Origin: Anticarsia gemmatalis
Taxonomy: Eukaryota; Arthropoda; Insecta; Lepidoptera; Erebidae
NCBI RefSeq assembly: GCF_050436995.1
Contig: NC_134753.1
Location: 2,170,001 to 2,234,000, forward strand
Direction: 5' to 3'
Length of the DNA: 64,000 nucleotides
Position 1 is the first letter of the stretch, and every line of letters begins with the position of its first letter. Below are positions 47,187 to 57,510 of the stretch, piece after piece. A program made the translations under genes and the position numbers. A model generated the notes under the pieces. The model had not been told where the DNA came from. It did no database searches and saw only the letters and a list, made by a program, of their open reading frames with translations.

Positions 47187-47234
47187 CAATCGTACTTGGA
47201 CATAAAACTACATTTGCGAGCTCACCGTACGTAC
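47187..47234 (-). CDS. Candidate 48-nt phase 1-1 exon, unidentified gene
   Basis: The minus strand shows a strong acceptor (TTGTGTTTTCCAG), 48 nt with only one open frame, and a strong donor (ACGATTG|GTGAGTTC). The frame reads TYGELANVVLCPSTI, entering and leaving in phase 1, so the exon could be included or skipped without changing the frame. It is richer in GC and CpG than its flanks, with RNY bias. I do not recognise the peptide. Upstream partner candidate: 50459-50534; downstream: 39429-39618. Confidence 0.4.
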
Positions 47235-47689
47235 CTGGAAAACACAAAATACATTAAAAACCTGTTCTACCCGGCCTCTAAATGTAAAGTCGTAATAATA
47301 AACGGGGATATTAAAACTGTATTAATGTAACCAACTAATCGATTTCTTAAAGTTAATCTTTGAATCACCCTTTTAAGTTTTGCGTGGTCGGCTAAATTAT
47401 AATATTGGAGTTCAGAATTGGTCTGGTATGTGTTGTAGGGACTTACGGCTTTATCTTTTGATGTTGCTTATCATTATTGTTGATTAGTACTTAGTAGTTC
47501 AGTGTTGCAAGTGAACAAAATATATGCATTTTTTAATACACCTGCTGTTTCATGTCAATGCAACGTCGAGGGAACCAACGTTTGTAATACATTATGGTGC
47601 TAGTACTTGTGTAATATTAAATTATTACTATTATTGAAGCCATTTTTTTTATAAGTCAATAATTTTATCCCCTAAGAGCATCTTTCATA

Positions 47690-47835
47690 GTAGCCTAAGC
47701 CTAGGTTCAGTCTACTTTCTACATTCTGCTACGATACGTCATGATAAATACTTTCATCGAAATTCATTCAACAGTTAAGTCACAAAAACGTAACATACAA
47801 ACAGACAGACATTATTTTTAATATAAAAGTACCCA
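47690..47835 (+). repeat. Diverged RTE-like 3' fragment
   Basis: CATCGAAATTCATTCAACAGTTAAG, then ACATACAAACAGACAGACAT and TTTTTAATATAAAAG follow the RTE-type 3' order, with heavy decay. Confidence 0.4.
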
Positions 47836-48264
47836 TAGAATAAACTACAGGTAACAGAAAAAAAGTATTGTTTGATTGCCTAATAGTTACAATCTTAAAT
47901 CGTACAATCAACCCAACTTTACGCCACATTTGACAATAAGTAAAAAAGTCGTACCAAAATTTCGACGTACAATATTCTCATTGTGTATTCAAGTACTTTT
48001 AAACTGGATATCAATAAACACATTACGCTTTTTTATCATTTGTCAATCCTACATTGTGATTGTCCAAAGATATTTTGATTTCAATTAATTTATATGCAAA
48101 TGGCCGCTGATGTGTTTTTTGCTGAGCGAATTAAATTCATTGGTTGTGATTGCTGTACTAAAAATAGTTGGACATTAAAGAGTAGCTGAATGTCGTAAAA
48201 TTGATTGTAGGATTGTGACGTACGAATTAATTTGTGGGTGAAATTAACTAGTTTACAATAATAT

Positions 48265-48345
48265 ATTTTGCTCTGTTTGAGAATCGAACCTACAATCGCT
48301 TGTGTTATTAGAAATACAGCAGTATGATCGGAACCACAGTGACAT
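48265..48345 (-). repeat. tRNA-like SINE remnant, minus strand
   Basis: TTTGAGAATCGAACCTACAATCGC is a reversed, decayed B box. No body is recognisable. Confidence 0.4.
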
Positions 48346-48614
48346 ACGTAGTTATATGGTTTTAGTAAGCGGTAAAAACTGAAAACTAATTATACATGAC
48401 TTAGCAAAATAAGGAGGCATTAGTTGTCTGCTATAAGATAGTTGCAAAATGAAGCGGAACTGACTAAGCACAGTTCACGAATTAGCACACTTACACCTAG
48501 TAGCACCTAGTGTAAAACTCGCTCTATCTGCATTTATTATAGAAATAAGTTGGTTTTAAGAAAAACTAAACTGCAGTTAATTTAATGGAAACACCAAGTA
48601 GTACGGTTGGCCAC

Positions 48615-48888
48615 TAAAGGTGGGTCTACGCTAGAGGAACCGAGCTCAAACCGAACACGAATTCGTGAAGCGTGTACTGACTTACAAGCCTTGAGCGCGC
48701 TTCTTACACCCGGTTTCCGAGGTACATCTAGCGGTAGTTTATCTATTCAATAGCGTTCAAACTCATATAAAAAAACGCTATTGGATAGATAAACTACCGC
48801 TAAATGTATTCAGAAACCGCGGGCTAAAGAAATTTGCTCGGTTCGTGTTCGAGTTAAGCTCAGCTCGTTAAGCCTAGACCCGCCTTAA
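48615..48888. mobile_element. TIR element interrupted by a nested MITE
   Basis: The left flank TAAAGGTGGGTCTACGCTAG ... CCGAACACGAATTCG and the right flank (reverse: TTAAGGCGGGTCTAGGCTTA ... CTCGAACACGAACCGAGC) are inverted repeats of about 55 bp. The middle is occupied by the palindromic MITE at 48715-48836. Without it the host element is about 150 bp. Confidence 0.7.
48715..48836. mobile_element. Palindromic MITE, copy 5 of 5 (nested)
   Basis: TTACACCCGGTTTCCGAGG ... AGCGGTAGTTTATCTATTC and GGATAGATAAACTACCGCT ... TCAGAAACCGCGGGCTA. The arms are well preserved around AGCGTTCAAACTC/AAAAACGCT. It sits inside 48615-48888 and is therefore the younger insertion. Confidence 0.85.
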
Positions 48889-50370
48889 CAGGATAGATTT
48901 TTGAGATAAAGTTACCTAGAATTAACAAGCATATTTTATATTATCTTCGAGCATGAAAGCTACAATTTTTCTTCATAATTTTAACTATCTTTTACATTAG
49001 TTTCTCAACTATCTTGTCTGATGAACAAAGTCATCAACATCACAATAATTTCAACATTTGATGACAAATATTAAGCAAACATCTGACCACAATTCATACG
49101 ATATTTGATAACTATAATTATTTATTTTCATTACTATAAAAGAACAGTAGTGAAATAAAAATATTGTAGTCAAAAACACATTTGCCGGTCATTTCTCGAA
49201 ATGACAATGTCCGTTGATTGCTTTGCTAAGTATTTTAAACACGCGATGGTTAAAGTAAATAATGATAAAATTACTAGTTTCAAGACAAACTAGGTATGGT
49301 CTAGGTGTTTTTGTTTCATTAATTTCTTCCTGGGTTAAAAACTGAGATAAAAAGTTTGATTGTAATGTTAGTTATTTCTGAATATTTGCAACCGGATGAA
49401 AATTATTTGGTATTTAAGTCACTTTTTTATAGAATAATATAATAAAGGTGATTACGTAGTTATTATCTGTATAGCTGAATATATTATTATATTTTGGCAT
49501 TATTGTTTTCATAAAATCAGAGATGCATAATAATATTAATTATTTTAAAACCCTGTCCTGTTTGAAACTTCAACAATATCGATACAAAACTTTTAAGCAA
49601 ATCAGCAAATCTAATACTTAGTTTTCAAACCAATATTTTTAGATAGCATTTCTGGGGGCAGCTCCGCAATCTCAGGAACTAATATACTGCGATTAAGAGA
49701 ACTTCCCCAATACTGACTGCTGTATTACGCTTTTCCCCAAGAAGCAGTAGAATATTATTCATCAGCCGAACAGTTATATCAGAAGCTAGACACAAACAAA
49801 ACAAAAATGGAAGCTACTTCAAAAAATTGATATCACTAATTTATTCCCCTTTGACATTTGGACACGATACTCAAACATATAATTATTTCAACTTATTTTT
49901 CCAGTTTTTTATTTGACCCCTATCTACCCTGTCTCGGAGTCTCCTGATTTTTGGACCTCAAAATTGTTACGAAACGTGTCATTACAATGAAATTAGTGGT
50001 TTATTATTGTCGAATTATGATTCCAAGTAGCGGCCATGCTGGTCCGTTTTTTGTGAGACTCTGTTGAAAAAAAAGGTCGATCCGGAGATAAGCATGTAGG
50101 CGATTAGATGTGTAAGATACAGACAGCTTTGTTTGAAGGTTATGTGTATATATTTTGATGTATGATTTTATCAAATCTCTTGTTGATTTAGGTATGAAAA
50201 CATTGAATAATAAAAACAATATGTTATGTTTCACTTATCGAATAAATTTTAGGAAAAATACACCGTTAACTTAACTGTTATAAACTGGATATTGTTTACG
50301 TTAACTGTGTAAAGAAACTATATCATATTTTTTACGCAATTACGTGCAATAAAGTTGAGCAGATTTTCAC
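48889..50370. other. AT-rich stretch, nothing recognised
   Basis: No repeat shared within the window. The RTE-like words CTCCGCAATCTCAGGAACTAA (49663-49683) suggest a very old fragment. The 76-codon frame at 50004-50234 lacks coding features. Confidence 0.35.
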
Positions 50371-50458
50371 GAAATCCTTAAACATACTTTTCCACCAAAA
50401 CCAAGCAAACAAACCCAAAAATACAAACATTCAAATGACAATACAATACATAAACTAC

Positions 50459-50534
50459 CGTCATCAAAAAGCTCGCTAGAACAAGATGGAGCAGGCTTTT
50501 TTATAGTAATTATTCTTTTTTTCTTCGCCGCCAT
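50459..50534 (-). CDS. Candidate first coding exon, unidentified gene
   Basis: An ATG in strong context (GGATAATGGCGG) opens MAAKKKRIITIKKPAPS...ELFDD and can stop at donor GACG|GTAGTT after 25 codons plus one base (phase 1). This matches the entry phase of 47187-47234. A better-scoring donor (GGAAAA|GTATGT, exon 50388-50534, phase 0) exists but would not join in frame to that exon. A CpG-bearing patch (CGGCCGGGGAACGG) lies just upstream. The Lys-rich N-terminus has no recognised motif. Confidence 0.28.
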
Positions 50535-50600
50535 TATCCGTTCCCCGGCCGAGTAATGATATGAAACAAAATTATAAGGCAGAGTTTCGGCCACCTATTA
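50535..50600 (-). promoter_or_regulatory. CpG-bearing promoter-like patch
   Basis: GTTCCCCGGCCGAG and neighbouring CpGs stand out in AT-rich surroundings, directly upstream (minus strand) of the ATGGCGGC start at 50534. ATGGCGGC itself resembles a Pho/YY1 site. No TATA box is visible. Confidence 0.3.
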
Positions 50601-51354
50601 ACATACCTACTGATGTATCATTGGATATTTCGTGAAATAACCACGGCTCTACACAATTATCATGTTTTTTAGAATAGTCAGTCAAGGTTGCTTTTATAGT
50701 TTTGTGGGAATTCGTTTTTGAGTGTAGATTATTTTTAAATAGCCATTTTTTTACCTTAGTTTTTGAAGATCGGCTTAATACGGTAAAACAATGTCTGTTT
50801 AATTTCACCTTAGAAACCAAAGCTATAGGACCTCTTTATATTTTGACTATTCTAAATATGTAAGTACTAAATGTACAATTATTAATTTTGGTTTAGCTGT
50901 TTATGTGACTAAAGTAACAAACAAAACCAAAACTTTATGATCTATAATTACTTAAATGCTATTGAATCTACGAAACGTTTACACACTATGCGTAATCGTA
51001 ACATCGAAATATCCAACAATAAGAAGAAACCTATTCCTTACACTTTCCTAAACAAAATACTTAGATAACTACCACTATTCAAAAACGCATAAAAGCCAAA
51101 CTTTCTTAAGTTTTTTATACCGGCCCCTTCCCGACCTCTTCCATACAAATCCCATACATTTAATATTAAAACATCAAGTTGATGTATTTGACCGATTACT
51201 ACGAGGTGCCTCTAGTATTAGAGACGTGAAATATTTGTAAACGCCCAAAGCTGTAGCTATTTTTAATGTTATGAGTAATGAGTGCACTGACTGATGTTTA
51301 AATGTTCAAATCTGGTGATAGATAGGCCGAATTAAGAATCTTTTTTGTTATGTT

Positions 51355-51530
51355 TTGAGGTTTTACTGCCTCCGTGCCGCAGTGATGAAGATCGTCACGA
51401 AGAGTCAGGAGTTCGTGGGTTTGATTCCCATACGGAACAATTGTGTGAGCCATAAGTTGTTTCGGGTCTGGTTGTACTTTGTGTCCAATGTTAGTATGTT
51501 GATAAAAGAGAAATAGGCGATGAAAACGTA
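51355..51530 (+). mobile_element. tRNA-derived SINE, plus strand
   Basis: TGCCTCCGTGCCGCAGTGATG (A-box region), GGAGTTCGTGGGTTTGATTCCC (B box), then GAGCCATAAGTTGTTTCGGGTC and TTAGTATGTTGATAAAAG form a largely complete head-and-body SINE of the same type as 7700-7860 reversed. Confidence 0.65.
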
Positions 51531-52018
51531 CATTTCAATGTCTTATAAAGAAAATTTCATATTTTCCATAAACAGACTTAGCATAATCGTTTTGCAATTT
51601 AAAATATGAGGAATCCATACTTTACATAATAATATCGGATTAGGGTATCTTGGTTAGGATCAAATTGATCAAAAATAATGCCTGTCATTAACATTTTTTA
51701 CAAAAACCTACAAGACATTAACCTCTGCTGTAACTCAATAGCTACTGGGGTTTCCAAGTAATCGGAACTCATTAAAATCAGTCACTAACAGGAAACGTAT
51801 CCATATCATTATGCATATTCCGAAAACTAAGATGCAGTATGACTCACGTTAAAGTATTAAGAAAGAAATCAAGCTAACCCTTAAGCGAAAACCTTCGAAT
51901 TCAGCCAAAACCAAAGTTTCAATCAACACGACCGAAAAAAGACACGCTTTTTTTTCAATTTCGTTACGAAAATTAGAACAGAGATATACAGACAATGACA
52001 CAGTCAGACACTATAATT

Positions 52019-52150
52019 ACCCCTCTCCCCTCCCCGAATCTTGGAGCCAAAATTACCGAGCCTCCCATTAACCACCATCCCGTGCTTATAAAAAGCCACG
52101 GAAAGAAAAAAAACCCTGTCTTTACAACCAATAGCGGACATTCGGAATAA
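52019..52150 (+). promoter_or_regulatory. Possible TATA-containing promoter patch
   Basis: A pyrimidine- and GC-rich segment (CCCCTCTCCCCTCCCCGAATC) is followed by TTATAAAAAG (52086-52095) and, about 40 bases on, a CCAAT box (52130). No start codon or exon was found downstream, so it may be coincidental or part of an element. Confidence 0.2.
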
Positions 52151-52504
52151 CCCAAATAAATTTCAACTCTATTACAACAAAATAAAATACATTTTCGAAG
52201 ATTCAAATACGGTAGGAGTCATCAGAGAATGACGCACGCATTTTAAAACTATGAAGATTTGTAGATTTTTTTTTTTTACTAAGACGGTATGTGAAATTAT
52301 AGTTTCATTTATATAGATTTTGATGGTTGAGGATAAAAAAGCGTGCGGTAGTGTTACATAAAGCTTATTCATATAAGATTTATGACATAGGTTTGTAGGT
52401 GAGTGTGTCGTGTCAACGACGTTCAGGTTTGAAAAGACCACCATGTTTTAAGTTTTGTTGACAGACAGAGGATTATATCGTTAGGCTGTATGGTAGTATA
52501 AATT

Positions 52505-52565
52505 TAACCCGGCAGTGTTCCACTACTGGACAACGGTCAGCTTACAGAATGAGAGAGGTTATATT
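52505..52565 (-). repeat. Non-LTR/SINE tail fragment, minus strand
   Basis: AACCCGGCAGTGTTCCACTACTGGACAACGG ... GAATGAGAGAGGTTATAT is a diverged reverse copy of the 26052 tail. Confidence 0.45.
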
Positions 52566-53525
52566 GCCCAAAACGCAGTACTTTATAATAATCCCAAATG
52601 TCCTATTCCGTTAAAGTTTCAATGTCAACAAAATAAATATTGATATTAGATATCCACATCGTCCGACTTTTACAAGCAAAGGAAGATACCAATTCTTTAT
52701 TTTTTCGCTTATTTTACTTACTTCTGCATCCTTAAAGCACAAGTTTTTAACAATATCAATTAGCAATTTATTAACACAAATTATTTTTTGTCTGTCAAAA
52801 ATGTCTGTACTAACCATGACCAAAATATAATTTAAAGAAATAATACTTTAGACATTTCCATCTGCCTTATCAATCAGTGAACAGACCACAGTCTGTTGTA
52901 AATAACACATCTCTTAAAAAAACGAAATCATTTTTATTGCCGTTAATACCTGCCTTGCCAACGAACCCTGTCTCACGTTATTCCGTGTTTATTACAGCAT
53001 CTTTTATCTCTTTCTTTTATACCTTTCGAATACATCCGTCTCTCTCTAATCGGAATCATCATTTCGAAGCAATTATAGTATTGGTGTACGAATACTATGT
53101 CGGTACTGGGTTTTTATTGGTACGATTGTGAGGTTTCATCATGGTGTTATTAGCATTGGTTTCCTTGAAATGTAATTGCTCAGTGACGGAGTTACTTTAA
53201 GAAATTATATTCTACTCTTTATTTGGTGAATCAGTAACTTACCATAATGAGCACGAATATTACTTAAGTTCTGTTTTTTTTTATGTGTACAGAGCACCCG
53301 CACTTCGTCAACACTGTAGACGAAAATATGTCCAAAGCACATGCATTTTAACAACGTTGTGTTCCTAGGGACTACACCCAAATAAAATGTTGGAAGAAAC
53401 ATTGTGTCTGTAATCAAATGCAAGAGACGTAGCTGAGAATTGAAAAGACGCCACCGTGGTTTCATCTCCATCACTCACAATCCTTGCGTTTGTCTACTTG
53501 GCATTTACAGACTAAAGGAGACAGA

Positions 53526-53718
53526 CAGGACAACTTAAAAGAGAGCCTTGCCTACATGATTCGTGGCTGGCGGAGGTATACAAAAGTCAGTGTCTAGAAT
53601 ATTAGTGACCCGCAAGCTTATGCAGTTCACGATGGCCTGTTTGATACAGATAGTTTTGGAAATGCACGGTATCATTAAATATAATTTAGATAAATGTATC
53701 ATGCCAGTGTTCTCTATT
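53526..53718 (+). mobile_element. Non-autonomous TIR element, copy 2
   Basis: GGACAACTTAAAAGAGAGCC ... TGATTCGTGGCTGGCGGAGG, TAGTGACCCGCAAGCTTATG, CGATGGCCTGTTTGATACAG, ATAAATGTATCATG and ATTAAGTTGTCAGAATATAG align in order with 4911-5130. The RTE unit at 53741 begins 22 bases beyond it. Confidence 0.65.
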
Positions 53719-53740
53719 AAGTTGTCAGAATATAGTAATA

Positions 53741-54013
53741 CTAGCTGACCCGCGCAACTTCGCTTGCGTAACATAAGAGAGAATGGGTCAAAATTTTCCC
53801 CGTTTTTGTAACATTTTTTGCTGCTACTGTGCTTCTATTAGTCGTAGCGTGATGATATATAGCCTATAGCCTTCCTCGACAAATGGACTATCTAACACTG
53901 AAAGAATTTTTCAAATCGGACCAGTAGTTCCTGAGATTAGCGCGTTCAAACAAACAAACAAACAAACAAACAAACTCTTCAGCTTTATAATATTAGTATA
54001 GATTAGTATAGAT
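53741..54013 (+). mobile_element. RTE-tailed non-LTR/SINE unit, copy 2
   Basis: CTAGCTGACCCGCGCAACTTC to TTTATAATATTAGTATAGAT. Same unit as 40192-40450, with (CAAA)6 at 53949-53973 and a TAGTATAGAT repeat at the 3' end. Confidence 0.8.
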
Positions 54014-54084
54014 ATATTCAGACACACAAACTTATATGGCGCTACACTTAAATAAACCGTAACGAACACCGTTAGTAATAATAC

Positions 54085-54120
54085 CCGGGTTTGATTCCCG
54101 CTCGCATTCACTAGAAACAA
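54085..54120 (+). repeat. Isolated B-box-like SINE fragment
   Basis: CCGGGTTTGATTCCCGCTCGC looks like a Pol III B box of a SINE head. Flanks are too diverged to define an element. Confidence 0.35.
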
Positions 54121-54721
54121 GATTGATGTCGTAAAGTGAGTAATAGCAAAAACTAATCCATCTAATTTAATATTTCATATTTCTGAGAAAACCTACAGGA
54201 TATGATAGTTAAGATAACTAGCTATTTGCTTTAATATGGGTTTTTAAACTGTAATAAAAAATCTTTGAAACATACCCGTTCAGTGTTATTAAATATACAT
54301 ATTATTATATTTCTGTCGCACAGGAAAAGTCTTGTGACTGTTGTAAGTGCAGGTCGTCTAGAAATTTATTTTATATACAATATTACGGATTGGAAAAAAT
54401 ATGCCCATCTATCGGATTAATAGGACTACATCTAAAAAGGAAAATAAAATATTCCACATCTATCGGATTAAAAGCTCTATTCCGAAAAAAGTGGCGTTAG
54501 TTGATGTTTGTTCGTACTTAATTAATTCCCAATTAACTTTCTGCTATTTTCCCGACCTAATTCATTTAGTTTACTGCTAAATTGATTCAGCAAAAGGTTG
54601 AGGGCTACTTTTATGAATGTCATCATTAAAGATATAAAATAGAGTTTAGAACGATCAGAAAATTAAAAAATAAATAACTATTTTCCTCAAAGATAGTCGT
54701 AAAATAAATAATATCTGCATT

Positions 54722-55014
54722 TAATCTATACTAATATTATAAAGCTGAAGAGTTTGTTTGTTTGTTTGTTTGTTTGTTTGTTTGTTTGTTTGTTTGTTTG
54801 TTTGTTTGAACGCGCTAATCTCAGGAACTACTGGTCCGATTTGAAAAATTCTTTCAGTGTTAGATAGCCCATTTATCGAGGAAGGCTTTAGGCTATATAA
54901 CATCACGCTACGGTCATAAGGAGCGGAGTAGCAATAAAAAATGTAACAAAAACGGGGAAAATCTTGACCCATTCTCTCTTATGTGACGCAAGCAAAGTTG
55001 CGCGGGTCAGCTAG
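54722..55014 (-). mobile_element. RTE-tailed non-LTR/SINE unit, copy 3, inverted
   Basis: The reverse complement of 53741-54013 in every block, from ATCTATACTAATATTATAAAGC to GCGGGTCAGCTAG. It carries an expanded (GTTT)14 tract at 54752-54808. With copy 2 it forms an inverted pair separated by about 700 bp. Confidence 0.8.
54752..54808 (+). repeat. (GTTT)14 microsatellite
   Basis: Fourteen uninterrupted GTTT units plus a final G, inside the RTE-tailed unit. The other copies have 6 (53949) and about 3 interrupted (40386) units, so this locus has expanded and is probably length-polymorphic. Confidence 0.95.
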
Positions 55015-55754
55015 TTTTGAATAAATTGCGAAAGCAATTTTTCTGTACGGACCAATTGAATTATATGTAATAAAGGTTTACCGATGTTAATTGACGGTCC
55101 AGTTTAGGACTGTGCCTTGAAACTGGTAGCCAATGTTTTATATAGATGACATACTATTGTAGTATACATAGATAAACCGTTTTTTTATGTTTTTAAACTG
55201 TCGTGACTCTAACTCATTCATTTTACTATTCGAAACGTAATTAAAATTTGTTACATGTTAAAAAAATCTTTATTGCGTATTACTCTAGGGACGCTGATCT
55301 ATCCACAGTCGATAAGATGGCAAAGGTAATGTATAACTCTAGTTACTTATAGAAATCGAAAAATATTTTTATTAGACTCAAATAATTGAAACGATTAATA
55401 AAATGTATGCAGTCTTAGTACCGGTAGAACGGAGTTATTTTGGATACTTGGGTTACTTTAAAAAGAAAAGAAATGCGCATCTTTAAGTTAAATTACACTT
55501 TTGGAAATGCTACGATTTTAATCTGAGTGAAATTTTGTACCAAGAACTTACAACTGAACTCGACGCTAGCCTTTTACTTATTTCTATAATCAAATAAACC
55601 CCAAATTTTCCTAAAGTAACCTTCGGTATGGAAACTTGAAAAGTTGTATTTAAAAACAAATGTTTTACACAATTCTACTTCCAACTTGTATTAATAATAA
55701 CCTTAAAATAATTTCAAAACAAAAAACAGCATGCTAATAACGATCGTGATTCTA

Positions 55755-55875
55755 GCTAGGCCTTAATTGTCGCTGCCTGCTAAATGGGCTTGCCCTCACC
55801 AAATATGGACGCAGCCAGGAGGCAAAGTCACGCTTACCCAGGGTTAGAATTGCCACGGGAATTATGGTCGAAAGG
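55755..55875. other. GC-rich island with two open frames
   Basis: TGTCGCTGCCTGCTAAATGGG ... ATATGGACGCAGCCAGGAGG ... AATTGCCACGGGAATTATGG is conspicuously GC-richer than its flanks. On plus, a frame continues through KYGRSQEAKSRLPRVRIATG to a TAA; on minus, a 48-codon frame is also open. This resembles a fragment of an unrecognised retroposon or a conserved exon; a minus-strand donor-like CCTGG|GTAAGCG is present. Confidence 0.3.
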
Positions 55876-56039
55876 ATAAGTGATAAAAAGTGTTAAAATG
55901 TTTATGGGGTGACTCGTAATAGGTTGTTGAAAGAGAATTGTTATTGGAACTTATTGGTGGAAGTTTGTTATTTGATACTAAAGGGTTTGCTATTAGTTTT
56001 GTTTATATAACTTCTGTTATAGAAGGAGGTTTAGTTAGA

Positions 56040-56225
56040 GGTGTTTAAAATACACTTGCGTTACGCCATTTCTAACTATAGCCCTATATCATAGACACGC
56101 CTATTGCTATACATCGGGCATGATAAAAGATTGTGGTCTTGTAATGACAATGTCCTAATATGATTTGAGAAACCCACTTGCTCCACCCGATATTCGAACC
56201 TAGAACTTCATAAAGTGTAAAGTGA
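56040..56225 (-). mobile_element. Diverged tRNA-headed SINE, minus strand
   Basis: ACGCCATTTCTAACTATAGCCC, GACACGCCTATTGCTATACATCGGGC and CACCCGATATTCGAACCTAG match 11463-11570 in order (body, then reversed B box). The head is decayed. Confidence 0.55.
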
Positions 56226-56984
56226 TGTAATATAAAGTACATCTACGTCCCTGTAGGTATTTGTGTAATATTAGCATACTCAACTCTATCGTCTACTAAG
56301 AATTTTCAATTAAAATCAAATAATTGTCTTAATAGGTAAAGATCATAAAGCATTTTAGTTAAATGTGACCTATTCTATACTTATTAGGAATTATACGTCT
56401 ATTATTCACGTATTAGAATACTAAATATGTTACGATTTAATCAGAAGCTAATATTTTATCCGTTTCATTGAACGCGATCTAAGCATTAGGCCGGTTGCAA
56501 CGTTGCGACTAAAATACAACTTTAAAGTACGTAACTATTTCGACATGTGCGACTATTTTTTGAGGATATTATATATAATTTTGCTTTAGTCTATTTCAGT
56601 AAATCTTGATATTGATTTTTTGCATTTTTGAAACAGGTCATGATTTTGTAATAATTTGAAACGTTATTTTTTTTTTATTATCGTTAGCTAATACTAACCA
56701 CACGCTATAAGCACATCAATTGTTGTTTCAATTTATCAAAATAAAAAAACCATTCACATACTTATTATAGTCCATTGCTATCAATACTCATCGCACATAA
56801 CCGCAAAAATCACCCAAAAAAAAGCCCAGACAGAAAAATCGTTTCTGCCCAATCGGCCTAACTTAAACCTACAATAGCCATTGCCCCAATAAGGCAGTAA
56901 TTGGAAATTCTAGGGAAGGCACGCCATTACAGGAGACTACATGTTGCTGTGGCTCTACCGCGACATCTACACGTTCCCGGCCTA

Positions 56985-57024
56985 TTTAAACCCCATTTAA
57001 ACCCCATTTGGACCCCATTGCACC
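56985..57024 (+). repeat. 11-bp short tandem repeat
   Basis: CCCCATTTAAA, CCCCATTTGGA and CCCCATTGCAC follow one another: three degenerate 11-bp units within a GC-rich spot (56920-57050). Confidence 0.6.
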
Positions 57025-57258
57025 CATCTAGGGGTTATAGTTGGGTTCTTAACGGTATCACAGAATATTCATCTGTTAGATTCGTGATACGGTGTAATTG
57101 GTTTGCATCTAATTGTTGCTGTTTGTTCGGATTGGAGACTAGGGTATGAATGAAGATTGAAGTTTTGTTAGATGGTAACAGGATTTTCGTTTAAAATTAT
57201 TTTTTATTATAAATAATATTGTCTCCGAGTACAATATTGACCATGAGGTCTCGGATCC

Positions 57259-57510
57259 TGCAAAGATTTAAATTAGGACACTTCTCAATAGAAGCCCGGA
57301 GTTTGGTAACGTGCCCGTTTAGTAGCAATAGGCTCGCCTTCTATGAAAAGAGATTATTATAATTAATGGCGAAACGTGGGTGTGCAACACCTCTGCCTTC
57401 ACCTTCAGGTATAGCAGGCGTGATGGTATGTGAGTGACCCGATAATCGAATTAGGGACCTCTGAATCAGCAGTCAGACACACTACCGACCGCACCACAGT
57501 GGCAGACAGT
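57259..57510 (-). mobile_element. tRNA-headed SINE, minus strand
   Basis: On the minus strand it reads CTGCCACTGTGGTGCGGTCGGTAGTGTG (A box), a decayed B box (TTCGATTATCGG), GCAGAGGTGTTGCACACCC, then GGCGAGCCTATTGC and AAACTCCGGGCTTC. The body layout is shared with 38890-39050 and, in part, 9346-9437. Confidence 0.7.

Noticed and set aside
50572..50820. 82-codon minus-strand frame (VSKVKLNRHC..., ending GMLIGGRNSAL)
   Set aside because: Starts at a non-ATG codon, no splice partners; the LIGG word is reminiscent of retroelement proteases but no catalytic motif is present.
52611..52823. 70-codon minus-strand frame with an internal donor GCAGAA|GTAAGTAA
   Set aside because: AT-driven lysine/isoleucine-rich composition; the frame stays open across the donor, and no clear acceptor precedes it.
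53205..53474. 89-codon minus-strand frame with a good donor (TATG|GTAAGTTA)
   Set aside because: ATG context is ordinary, no promoter or phase-matched partner exon, codon bias weak; kept only as a note.
53949..53975. CRISPR-like or regulatory array from CAAA repeats
   Set aside because: Simple microsatellite inside a retroposon; no spacers and a eukaryotic context.
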